In this document: positions 45,727-54,507 of the stretch, in pieces
Layout: each line of letters begins with the position of its first letter
Position numbering within the stretch: position 1 is the first letter of the stretch
Assembly: GCF_012489685.1 (NCBI RefSeq)
Contig: NC_080046.1
Location: 62,201,984 to 62,265,983, forward strand
Direction of reading: 5' to 3'
Source: Lotus japonicus
Taxonomy: Eukaryota > Streptophyta > Magnoliopsida > Fabales > Fabaceae
Length of the DNA: 64,000 nucleotides
Notes under the pieces: model-generated
Told to the model about the DNA's origin: nothing
The model's database searches: none
Seen by the model: the letters and a program-made list of their open reading frames with translations, nothing else
Position numbers and translations under genes: made by a program

Positions 45727-47583
45727 TCAACTATAATAGTAGCGCAAGCTCAAACCATTGAACGACCGAGGTAGCCGCCTTCCATCAAGCTCTTCTAAAT
45801 GATAGGCCCCATTACCAAGAACTTTAATAATGCGGTAGGGCCCCTCCCAGTTAGGAGTAAGCTTATTTCCCGGGGCTCCCGATCGCCACTTGAGGACCAG
45901 GTCGCCGACCTGCATATCTCGGACGCGGACCCTGCTGTTGAACTTTGCCGCCACGCGCTGCTTCATCGTTGTTTCCCGAATGTGCGCCTCGTCACGCGTT
46001 TCCGACAAAAGGTCCAACTCCGCCGCCATATTGGCCTGATTCTCCCCTTCAAAATCTGGCTGGGTTCGCCATGTGAAGTTGTCAATCTCCACTGGCAACA
46101 TAGCATCAACCCCATAGGTCATTCTAAAGGGGGTTTCCCTTGTAGTGGATTGCACAGTGGTGTTGTATGACCATAGCACCACCGGGAGTTCCTCCAGCCA
46201 TGCTCCCTTAGCCTCCTTGAGCCGTCGCCTTAATCCACGCAGGATTACCCTGTTTGCAGATTCCACTTGCCCGTTTGCTTGCGGATGTTCCACAGAGGCA
46301 AACCTCATCTGTATGCCCATTTCCTTGCAAAATTCTCTAGTTTGATTGCTTGAAAACTGGGTCCCGTTGTCGGATACGATCGCCCTTGGGATCCCGAACC
46401 TGCAAACAATTCGCCTCCAGTAGAAGTTGACTATTTTTGCAGAGGTTATTTTGGCCAGGGGCTCGGCCTCAATCCACTTAGTGAAATAATCCACCGCCAT
46501 CAATATAAACTTCATTTGCGACTTGGCGATCGGAAAAGGTCCGACCAAGTCCACGCCCCACATGGCGAAAGGCCACGGGGCGCTCATCGTTACCAGCTCC
46601 TTTGGCGGTGCCTTAGATAAATCAGCAAACACTTGACATTTTTTGCATTTTTTCACAAAGTCCATGCAATCTTTCCTGAGGGTGGGCCAGTAGAATCCCG
46701 CCCTCAACACCTTGCAAGCCAAAGATCTCCCTCCAATGTGGCTTGCGCACACTCCCTCGTGCACCTCAGACATGACCGCCTCGTACTTTTCTGGCGGCAC
46801 GCATTTTAACAATGGCGCCGAAAAACCATGGCGATACAAGTGTCCGTCGATGAGAGTGTAGTGGCTCGCCTCTCGCCGCTGCTCCTTTGTGCATTGCTCT
46901 ACTTCCGCCGGGTCCCCCGCCAAGATAGACAATATAGGCCCCATCCATGTCGCCCCTCTGTCCACACATGCCATAAGCTCGCCTTCAATGCTGGGGAACG
47001 CTAGCGTTTCCTGAATCACACTTCTATTGTTGCCGGGCTTTCGCGTGCTCGCCAATTTGGCCAACGCGTCCGCCCGCTGGTTTTCAGTCCGAGGAACATA
47101 TTCCACCACAACCTCTTGAAAAAGCGTCATCAAATATCGCACTCGCTCCAGGTACTTGATCAGATTAGGATCTTTGACCTGGAAAGTGCCCTTCACTTGA
47201 TTCTCCACCAACTGCGAGTCCGTTCTTATCAACAAGCTCCCGATCTTTACCTCCCGCGCCAACTTCAACCCGGCGATGAGAGCTTCATACTCTGCCTTTG
47301 TGTTTGTGGCTTTGAACTCAAATTTCAGCGATTGTTCCAGTACTAGATCCCCTGGTCCCTCCAACGTTACTCCCGCGCCACTGCCGCTGCTATTGGAGGA
47401 TCCATCTACAAAGAGAGTCCACTGTGTGTCTACTCTTTCAAACCGATCTGGGGTTAATTCCACCACAAAATCAGCCAGCGACTGTGCGCCAACCTTGCCT
47501 CGTTTATCATATTGCAACCCATATTCGGACAATTCAACCGACCAGGCGACCAATCTGCCTGACAAATCCGGTTTTTGTAACAC
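45727..47583 (-). CDS. Gypsy pol, 3' part: RNase H and integrase (frameshifted from RT)
   Basis: Reads on the minus strand from around 47583 to a stop at 45727. The added RNase H domain carries the D-E-D-D positions (FVDGSS, AEYEAL, RTDSQL, RADALA). The integrase zinc-binding HHCC region follows (HIGGRS, then CKKC), then the catalytic core with D (WGVDLVGPF), D (VSDNGTQF) and E (GQVESANR), then a C-terminal domain (VGDLVLKW, NWEGPYRI). It is in a different frame from the RT segment. The shift lies near 47575-47590, where a short stretch expected between RT and this region is missing, suggesting a small deletion. It cannot be made as one polyprotein with RT. Confidence 0.9.
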   Translation of the reverse strand: MLQKPDLSGRLVAWSVELSEYGLQYDKRGKVGAQSLADFVVELTPDRFERVDTQWTLFVDGSSNSSGSGAGVTLEGPGDLVLEQSLKFEFKATNTKAEYEALIAGLKLAREVKIGSLLIRTDSQLVENQVKGTFQVKDPNLIKYLERVRYLMTLFQEVVVEYVPRTENQRADALAKLASTRKPGNNRSVIQETLAFPSIEGELMACVDRGATWMGPILSILAGDPAEVEQCTKEQRREASHYTLIDGHLYRHGFSAPLLKCVPPEKYEAVMSEVHEGVCASHIGGRSLACKVLRAGFYWPTLRKDCMDFVKKCKKCQVFADLSKAPPKELVTMSAPWPFAMWGVDLVGPFPIAKSQMKFILMAVDYFTKWIEAEPLAKITSAKIVNFYWRRIVCRFGIPRAIVSDNGTQFSSNQTREFCKEMGIQMRFASVEHPQANGQVESANRVILRGLRRRLKEAKGAWLEELPVVLWSYNTTVQSTTRETPFRMTYGVDAMLPVEIDNFTWRTQPDFEGENQANMAAELDLLSETRDEAHIRETTMKQRVAAKFNSRVRVRDMQVGDLVLKWRSGAPGNKLTPNWEGPYRIIKVLGNGAYHLEELDGRRLPRSFNGLSLRYYYS

Positions 47584-49957
47584 TTGTCCGCACCCTTACT
47601 GGAAAACTCTGAAAGTAAGGTCTTAACCGCCGGGCGGTGACGAGGACCGCTAATGCTGCCTTCTCGATTTTCTGGTATCTGACCTCTGCGCCCTGGAGTG
47701 TGTGACTAACAAAATAAACAATTCGATGTTCGCCATCAACCTCCTGCAATATCACAGAACTCAGAGCACTATCGCTCACAGCAAAATACAAATGCAGCGG
47801 GTGTCCCTGTATTGGCTTCGACAAGATTGGTGGCGACGATAGGAGTTCCTTGAGGCGAACAAAAGCTTCCTCACACTCCGCCGTCCACTCAAATGCGACA
47901 TTCTTGCGAAGACACTTGAAAAAAGGGAAAGATCTGTCACCAGACTTAGGAAGAAACCGAGATAACGCTGCTATTCGCCCTGTTAAACGTTGGACCTCCT
48001 TCACATTAGAAGGGCTTTTCATCTGTTGAATCGCCTTGCATTTATCTGGGTTTATCTCTATTCCTCTGGATGTGATCATGAATCCCAAAAACTTGCCACC
48101 CTGAACACCAAAAGAGCATTTCTCCGGGTTGAGGCGCATATTGTGCTTCCTTATCTCGCCAAATGCTTCCCCCAGATCTTGATGATGGTCCAAACCACGT
48201 ACCGATTTAACAATCATATCATCAACGTAAACCTCCATGTTTCTTCCCACCTGCCCAGCAAACACCCTATCCATCAACCTTTGGTAGGTCGCCCCAGCGT
48301 TCTTTAGTCCAAACGGCATGGTGCGATAGCAATAATTGACTCTGGCGGTCATGAAAACCGTTTTGTCCTCGTCTGCCGGGTGCATGCGGATCTGATGATA
48401 GCCAGAATAAGCGTCCATCAAGCTAAGCAGTTCGTTGCCCGAGGCACCATCAACGAGGCTATCAATGCTGGGAAGGGGATACGAATCTTTTGGACATGCT
48501 TTGTTTAAGTCTGTGTAATCTACACACATTCGCCACTTCCCGTTCGCCTTCTTCACCATTACGACGTTCGCCAACCACGTCGGATACTTCACTTCCCTGA
48601 TGAACTCTGCCGCCAGCAACTTGTCAACTTCCTGTTGAACCGCCTTTCCCTTGTCTCCTCCCAAGCGCCGCCTAAGTTGTGAAACAGGCTTGACACTTGG
48701 ATTCAATGCTAGTCGATGGCAGATGAAGTTTGGATCAATTCCAGGCATGTCTTTGCAGCTCCAAGCAAACAAATCTAAGTTCTCCCCAAGCAGCTTTGTC
48801 AGGCGCGTCTCCTGCTCTTCTGTCAGTCTGGTCCCAATCTTCAAAACGCGATCGCCAAACTTTAGCGCCTTCGTTTCTTCAATTGGCGTGGGCCTGTTTA
48901 CCCGCCCCTCGCCACGTGGGTCAAGATTTTCATCCGAAGCTTCAATTTCATAACATCTATGACCGACCAACGCACTCTTCTTGCCATACAAGTTAAGGCA
49001 ATTATTGTAACACTCCCTCGCCATCTTCTGGTCCACCTTTAGCTTTCCAACATTTCCACTGCTTAGCGGATACTTGACCGCCAAGTGGGCCGTTGAAATT
49101 ACAGCACAAAGGCGATTCAATGTATTTCGCCCAATGATGACGTTGTAAGATGCCACCACCTGGAGAACCAGATACCTTACCTTCAAAACCCTGGCACACT
49201 CATCTTCCCCGAATATTGTGTCTAGATCAATGTATCCTCGCACCATCACTTGCTCCCCCGCGAAACCTACCAAGGTTCCCGCATATGGAGTCAGATCACT
49301 GTCAGTTAGTCCTAACTTGTCGAATGCATCGCCATAGATGATATCAGCCGAACTACCCTGATCCAGGAGTACCCTTCTAACGTTGAAACTGTTCATCCTT
49401 AACTGCACTACGATCGGGTCATCCTTATGAGGCTTTATCCCCTCAAAGTCTGCCATCGAGATTGTTATATCAGGGTGTACGAATCCAAAAGCGACCTCAC
49501 GAACGGAATTAACCGCGCGAACATGGCGTTTCCGCGCCGCATGGGTGTCGCCACCGCCGCCAAACCCTCCAGCGATGGTGTTTATGGTCCCGACGGGCGG
49601 TCCTGAGTGTTGAGCGAACGTGTCATTAGCTCCTCTTGCGGCGATAGCCGCTGATTCTTGCTTTTTCTTGCCCTTAGTGTCCACTCGCTCCTCCTCTCGC
49701 TTATGCGTTTTGTTGTGATCGCCGTTGTTGCGCCACTGGCCTTGGCGATTTCCTTGATATCCCGCCCGAATCAACTTATCAATTTCCCGCTGCAAAGTCC
49801 AGCAGTCGTCTGTGCTGTGCCCGGCGGACCGATGGAATTCACACCACTTCTTGGGATTGGCGTCCCGTGATTGATACTTAGGGGCCTCTGGCTCATCCAC
49901 TAGATTTGCGCCCCTCGCCTCACGGAGCATATCCGTTAATTCAGTATTCATTACCAT
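47534..49957 (-). CDS. Gypsy pol, 5' part: Cys-His motif, protease and reverse transcriptase
   Basis: The frame follows gag directly after an in-frame TAG. It has a CEFH-GHSTDDC zinc-knuckle-like motif near residue 35, an aspartic protease (LLDQGSSADIIYG, the DQGSSADI form usual in this lineage), RT with MDAYSGYHQI and the YVDD catalytic box, and the connection/RNase H-like segment (FAVSDSALSSVILQ, then KIEKAALAVL). It ends in a frameshifted tail and stop at 47534. An ATG is present at 49957, but expression from the gag frame by readthrough is also possible. Confidence 0.9.
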   Translation of the reverse strand: MVMNTELTDMLREARGANLVDEPEAPKYQSRDANPKKWCEFHRSAGHSTDDCWTLQREIDKLIRAGYQGNRQGQWRNNGDHNKTHKREEERVDTKGKKKQESAAIAARGANDTFAQHSGPPVGTINTIAGGFGGGGDTHAARKRHVRAVNSVREVAFGFVHPDITISMADFEGIKPHKDDPIVVQLRMNSFNVRRVLLDQGSSADIIYGDAFDKLGLTDSDLTPYAGTLVGFAGEQVMVRGYIDLDTIFGEDECARVLKVRYLVLQVVASYNVIIGRNTLNRLCAVISTAHLAVKYPLSSGNVGKLKVDQKMARECYNNCLNLYGKKSALVGHRCYEIEASDENLDPRGEGRVNRPTPIEETKALKFGDRVLKIGTRLTEEQETRLTKLLGENLDLFAWSCKDMPGIDPNFICHRLALNPSVKPVSQLRRRLGGDKGKAVQQEVDKLLAAEFIREVKYPTWLANVVMVKKANGKWRMCVDYTDLNKACPKDSYPLPSIDSLVDGASGNELLSLMDAYSGYHQIRMHPADEDKTVFMTARVNYCYRTMPFGLKNAGATYQRLMDRVFAGQVGRNMEVYVDDMIVKSVRGLDHHQDLGEAFGEIRKHNMRLNPEKCSFGVQGGKFLGFMITSRGIEINPDKCKAIQQMKSPSNVKEVQRLTGRIAALSRFLPKSGDRSFPFFKCLRKNVAFEWTAECEEAFVRLKELLSSPPILSKPIQGHPLHLYFAVSDSALSSVILQEVDGEHRIVYFVSHTLQGAEVRYQKIEKAALAVLVTARRLRPYFQSFPVRVRTSVTKTGFVRQIGRLVG

Positions 49958-49993
49958 GTCAGCTTCCTCCCGCTGGCGATGGGACTTGGATTG

Positions 49994-51076
49994 CTATGGC
50001 CGGCGCTGTTCATAGTCATCACGCCGTGGATACAACTGCTCCTTGGTCGGCCTCAATGTCGGCTTCCCTTTATCTTGCCTCTGCTGCTTGCCATCCCCCT
50101 TATCTTCGCCATTCTTATCTTTTTTCGCGCGCTTGGGCGACGTGTCGCCCTTTTCCAGCTTCGCGCGCTTTCTTTTGAAAGCGTCGTCCTCCTCATCAAG
50201 AATATAAGTGCTGGCGTGAGCACGCATCTCCTCCATCGAACGCGCCGGCTTACGTGTCAATTTACTGTTCAATCCTCCCGGTAGCAAACCGTTTTTAAAT
50301 GCTAGAGCACAAGCTCGAGGCTCCTCGTCCTCAACCTTGACCGACGCTGCGCTGTACCTTGCCATGTACTCTTTCAGTGACTCTCCTTCTTGCTGGCGAA
50401 TATTATATAGTTCATTGATCGTCACCGGCTGATTCTTATTCGCCGAAAATTGCACTAGAAACTTTGATGAGAAGTCTCTGAAATTCGAAATCGATCCGCG
50501 CGGCAAAGTTGTGAACCACGCCATCGTCGTCGATTTGAACGTCGATGGAAACATCCTGCACTTCACCGCATCTGACGCCGCAATTATCACCATCTTCGTA
50601 TTGAAATACAGAAGATGATCATTCGGATCGGAATCTCCGCTGTAAGAATCCAGAACTAACGTTTTCATATTATCCGGAATCACCACACTCTCGACATCCT
50701 CCGAGAACGGACGGAACTCAGCCACGGAATCTGCTTCTCTGCTTCCATCGTCCCACTGCTCGCGACGGTAGAAATCCAACTGAGCCTGTAGATGCTCATT
50801 CCTCTGTTGGATGTTGCCAATGCTGCGCATCAGATGGCGCCATTGCTCCTGTGTCACCGCCGGCTGTTGCTCCGGAGCAGGTGAATTCTCTGGTGAGCGC
50901 TCCAGAGATCCAACCTGTGAAGGCGATGGAGGAGGTGGTGGTGATGGAGGAGGAGAAGGCGGCTGTACTCCCACCGTTCGTACCGGAGAATCCAGGATCA
51001 CACGATGAGGCCGCCGAGGCGGCGAAATTCGCTGTCGCACCGGTGAATGATGCTGCCTCCTGCGTCGAGTCTCCAT
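49994..51076 (-). CDS. Gypsy gag
   Basis: Begins at the ATG at 51074-51076 (METRRRRQHH). A Pro-rich N-terminus is followed by a retrotransposon gag (PF03732-like) domain with WFTTLPRGSI-FRDFSSKFLVQF and REQ-containing helices, then a Lys-rich C-terminus (KRAKLEKGDTSPKRAKKDK). It ends at TAG 49994-49996, in the same frame as pol. About 360 residues. It forms the particle shell of the retrotransposon. Confidence 0.88.
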   Translation of the reverse strand: METRRRRQHHSPVRQRISPPRRPHRVILDSPVRTVGVQPPSPPPSPPPPPSPSQVGSLERSPENSPAPEQQPAVTQEQWRHLMRSIGNIQQRNEHLQAQLDFYRREQWDDGSREADSVAEFRPFSEDVESVVIPDNMKTLVLDSYSGDSDPNDHLLYFNTKMVIIAASDAVKCRMFPSTFKSTTMAWFTTLPRGSISNFRDFSSKFLVQFSANKNQPVTINELYNIRQQEGESLKEYMARYSAASVKVEDEEPRACALAFKNGLLPGGLNSKLTRKPARSMEEMRAHASTYILDEEDDAFKRKRAKLEKGDTSPKRAKKDKNGEDKGDGKQQRQDKGKPTLRPTKEQLYPRRDDYEQRRP

Positions 51077-51220
51077 CCAAACCAAGAACGATGCAAACTC
51101 GATCGGAAAACGAACACCAGTTACAGAATCAAAATCAAAAATCCAGAGAATTGCCTAATCACAAACAGAGATAACTTCCAGCACAATCAATCCACGTGAA
51201 TGGGAGTAGAAAGTTTACAG

Positions 51221-51240
51221 TTCCCACAGACGGCGCCAAA
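51221..51240 (-). promoter_or_regulatory. Primer-binding site
   Basis: On the minus strand TTTGGCGCCGTCTGTGGGAA directly follows the 5' LTR. TGGCGCC- starts are typical of plant gypsy primer-binding sites. The exact tRNA was not determined. Confidence 0.75.
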
Positions 51241-51505
51241 TGTTCTTGCAATGAACATTGATGAAAGGTATAGTACCTAGAGAGTGGAGAATTGCGCTAG
51301 AGAGAGAATGCTGAATTTCATGTATGATTTCATCAAATGAGCAAAAAGTCCCTTACAACTGATAACTACCTCCTATTTATAGAGCTCGGGTACTACCTAT
51401 TGGGCCAATTGGGCCTCCGAGATCAAGGCCCAATTTAAGGCCAGGGCCCCGCCACGGGGCGGGCTATATGCTGGGTGTTGCCCCTCTAGGGGCTCGCCCA
51501 GTCCA
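51241..51505 (-). repeat. 5' LTR of the gypsy element
   Basis: 265 bp; matches 41047-41309 except for an extra AG. Confidence 0.9.
51373..51382 (-). promoter_or_regulatory. TATA box of the 5' LTR
   Basis: CTATAAATAG on the minus strand, inside the LTR and upstream of gag. It fits a pol II promoter for the genomic RNA. Confidence 0.6.
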
Positions 51506-51879
51506 CTAATTAACTATTAGCTTTAAATTAACAGAAAATAAAGAGCTGTATGGCACCAAATATCACGGGCCTGAAAAGGATTCTATTTCACCAAACGCAT
51601 CACATGGCAACCTTTACAATCTTTGTCTGTTCCTCCAAGAAAAAACACTATGTTTCCTCATCACCATCCAATACACTCTAGCCACGTGGTACCCCCCCCC
51701 ATTTGGCCCCACCTAGTCTTAGTTAGGAGTAGACATGGAGAGATATAGTAACCTTCAGAGCTCTCCAGAGCAAGAAAAAGATTTAAAGGCATGTCATCAT
51801 TGTTTTTCCACTAAAGCTCACATTTTTCCATTCCTTCATAAAATCCTTACACACTTATATCCATTTCTTCACCATCTGA

Positions 51880-52320
51880 ATGGCATCAAAATTATTCAGT
51901 GCTCATCTAGCACTATTGATCATCATGGCTTTCATGCCCTCACCTCTGCTTTCATCATACTCAGAGGCAGAATCCACTCCCAGAGTTCCCACTCTCTCAT
52001 CTTCACCAGCATCACTATCAGATCCTCCTCCATCTTCACTCTCTCCTTTCCAAGTGTTGTCCCCAGACATTTCTCCACTGTTACCTTCTCCAGGTGGGGC
52101 ATTACCAACTCCTGCAGGCTCTGACATTCCCAACATTCCTTCCAATCCAAGCCCTCCAAACCCAGATGATATCACTGCTCCTGGACCTCTTTCTGCATTT
52201 TCACCACTTGGACCAATTCAGCCTTCCTCCAATGCTCCTAGAAGTCTACTTTGTAACTTAGCCACCACTGCTTTTGCAGTTTTAGCAACATGCTTGTCTA
52301 TGCAGTATATGAGAGTATGA
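51880..52320 (+). CDS. Classical arabinogalactan protein, AGP25/26/27-like
   Basis: A single exon of 146 residues. A signal peptide (SAHLALLIIMAFMPSPLLSS) is followed by a Pro/Ser/Ala/Thr-rich domain with the FQVLSPDISPLLPSPGGALP and IPSNPSPPNPDD segments found in Arabidopsis AGP26/27, and a C-terminal hydrophobic stretch (ATTAFAVLATCLSMQYM) suited to GPI anchor addition. The expected product is a heavily O-glycosylated, plasma-membrane-anchored cell-wall proteoglycan. It lies just beyond the gypsy 5' LTR. The overlapping longer ORF (51735-52124) is in another frame and is a shadow. Confidence 0.9.
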   Translation: MASKLFSAHLALLIIMAFMPSPLLSSYSEAESTPRVPTLSSSPASLSDPPPSSLSPFQVLSPDISPLLPSPGGALPTPAGSDIPNIPSNPSPPNPDDITAPGPLSAFSPLGPIQPSSNAPRSLLCNLATTAFAVLATCLSMQYMRV

Positions 52321-53638
52321 GTGATTTTGGGGTGTGGTAGATTCCAATTATGAGCAACAAAGTTTTTCCTACTAAGTATTCACACAGCTACATTCACAGG
52401 GACTCAAAACTGAGACTTCTACTTGGTGAAGATTCCAAATATTGTACACTAGATTCTCATTCTTGTATGTTGATTTTTCATTCTTACCTTGTAGTATATG
52501 ATGGCATAATGAAACCCTGTTTCTCTATCAATTGGGTTGAGAATAATTTCCAACAATATCAATTTTTATTTATTTATGATGATTCAATCTACTGTTGATT
52601 TCACTTCCCAGTTGCAATAATTGAGGTTATCCTTTCCTTTTGCTTTACCATTATGTTAAAGGATCCTTTATCTTTCTAATTAGCGGCCCATGATTGAACT
52701 TTTTAAGAGCTTTTTTGCAATTTCGGCATCACTCTGCTTATAGCTGGGAGTGAAAGAGAGTTGCTTCCAGCTCCGCCTGCAGGTTTGCATGTCCTCCATG
52801 GAGATGGTGGCACATTGTTGAAGCATTTTCATGTTGCAGCTGAAGTGCACGTGACAGACACCTAATCATCAGAAATTAGGTGTTTTATTGTTGTTTTTTT
52901 CCAATTATGGATCACATGCTGCCCAATGAAATGACAAGTTTCAATAGTAATACTATAATTAATGTTTAGGTAATCCTGTTTTGTCTGGTTTTGCTGTCTT
53001 GGTGTCTTTTCCTTGGATACCATAAGAACATATTCCATGCCTTCATTCATGAGCCTAACCCCTACTTTGTTTTACTTCTACTGCATACCGGAAATTTTGT
53101 GCAAAAATATTTAAAAGAAAATTTTGAAATGTATATGCATATTATTTTTGTCTAGATTTTTTTTATGCGGTAAAGTCATGTTGGGAAGAATTTGCAGTTT
53201 CGGTGCAAAAGTAATGTATTGACAAGAAAATATTCCTACCAAAATAGCAACACTTATTACAGCTGTGTTTGTTTAAACATTATTTCCTCCGTTCGCATCA
53301 TTCCGAGGAAAAGCCACAGAGCCAATGTGTTGGAATGGATAAACGCCAGTTAACTTTTAATCAATCACACACTTGATCATTGTCTCACATATAATGATTA
53401 CATTCTTCATAAGTCATAATAATGTTGAAAATGAACAAAAGGTTAAAGAGCTTCCTTGCCTTGACTAGTCGAGTTTAAACATTCACTCTCTAATGTGAGC
53501 AATGTTTTGCTTAGGCATTTAAAAATAGTAATTTCTTAAGAGGCCTATGAAAATATTTTAGTTCACATAAAAGCTACCTTAAAGATACATTCACTTTACA
53601 GGCCAGATGAGCTTGAATTGAAAAGCCTAAGGCACCTC
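52321..53638. other. Intergenic downstream of AGP gene
   Basis: Probable 3' UTR to about 52620, then AT-rich sequence with no gene or structured repeat recognised. Confidence 0.5.
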
Positions 53639-53996
53639 TAGGACTGTTCATGGTTCTCTGAGAACCGAAGCTAACCAAGAATCGAACCAAAAACCGAACC
53701 GTTTAAGAACCGAACCGAACTCGAACCTAAATTGAAAAACCGGTTCGGTAACCGAACCAAAATATCAACTACCAATTCAGGTTCGGTTCGGTTCGGTTCG
53801 AACCATAGTATATCGGTTCGGTTCGGTTCGAACCATCTAAAATATGCATATTTTACCGAATTGGTTAACCAAAATTTGAAACCGGTTCGGTTCGGTTCGA
53901 ACCATACTATATCGGTTCGGTTCCGTTCTCTTGAACCAAAATTTTGGTTCAGGTTCGGTTCGGTTCAAGCAAAGAACCGAACCATGAACAGTCCTA
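53639..53996. mobile_element. hAT-like MITE built of GGTTCG repeats
   Basis: Perfect 8-bp target duplication GGCACCTC at 53631-53638 and 53997-54004. Terminal inverted repeats TAGGACTGTTCATGGTTC at both ends. The interior is mostly short direct and inverted GGTTC/GAACC pentamer arrays, so single strands could fold extensively. No coding capacity. Confidence 0.85.
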
Positions 53997-54004
53997 GGCA
54001 CCTC

Positions 54005-54507
54005 AATGCCACTTGCATTAAAAGATAGTATACTAAACATTTGATTGCGATCAGTATATTTGGCAGTCTAGAAACAGTGCGAGAGAAATAATGACAAGAG
54101 GCTTTTCCCCCAAAATTTATAGGCATTACGCTATTAAAACAACTCTAAGGTATTATAAATAGAGCTATTTAACTTAATTTGTGATACTCATACAAAATTG
54201 TGAGATACACTTGTGGGCATGCAAGTGTATACTTATTATGCTTCCTTGAATAGTGTTATTAGCAAGTTGAGACGCAAATTTTGAAATAGAGAACGAAATG
54301 AATACTTATTTGGATGTGATTTTATAAGAAACACAAATTTTGCAAAATTAAAACTATATAGTAATCCAAATATGGTTCAGAAAGTATCTAGCAGTCACTT
54401 GAAGAATAGAACTGAAATACCAAAGATATAATTAAAACATCAAAATCCCCTTCCATCAAACAAACAATTAAACTCCAAACTGGACATTTTATGTCCACTT
54501 AGCTAAT
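54005..54507. other. Intergenic, ACP 3' flank
   Basis: AT-rich, no gene seen. The part next to 54508 is the likely 3' UTR of the acyl carrier protein gene. Confidence 0.5.

Larger units (their letters stand above)
41047..51505 (-). mobile_element. Ty3/gypsy LTR retrotransposon, Tat/Retand-like, with antisense gene
   Basis: About 10.46 kb between near-identical LTRs (41047-41309 and 51241-51505). Order on the minus strand: 5' LTR, primer-binding site, gag, pol (Cys-His motif, protease, RT, RNase H, integrase), then an extra gene on the opposite strand, then 3' LTR. The added RNase H with FVDGSS, AEYEAL, RTDSQL and RADALA motifs, and the antisense extra gene, are features of the Tat lineage. 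The LTRs differ by only a 2-bp indel, so the insertion is young, yet pol is frameshifted and the antisense gene has an in-frame stop. Flanking 5-mers (GCTAT left, CTAAT right) do not match well, and no polypurine tract is evident beside the 3' LTR. Confidence 0.92.

Noticed and set aside
41047..51505. Functional, intact retrotransposon or endogenous virus
   Set aside because: No envelope gene is present and pol is frameshifted, so it is annotated as a defective Ty3/gypsy element.
51735..52124. 129-residue ORF overlapping the AGP gene
   Set aside because: It is in another frame, has no signal peptide or family likeness, and its composition is a shadow of the Pro/Ser codons of the AGP.
52350..52598. 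82-residue ORF after the AGP gene
   Set aside because: In the likely 3' UTR; short and without family features.
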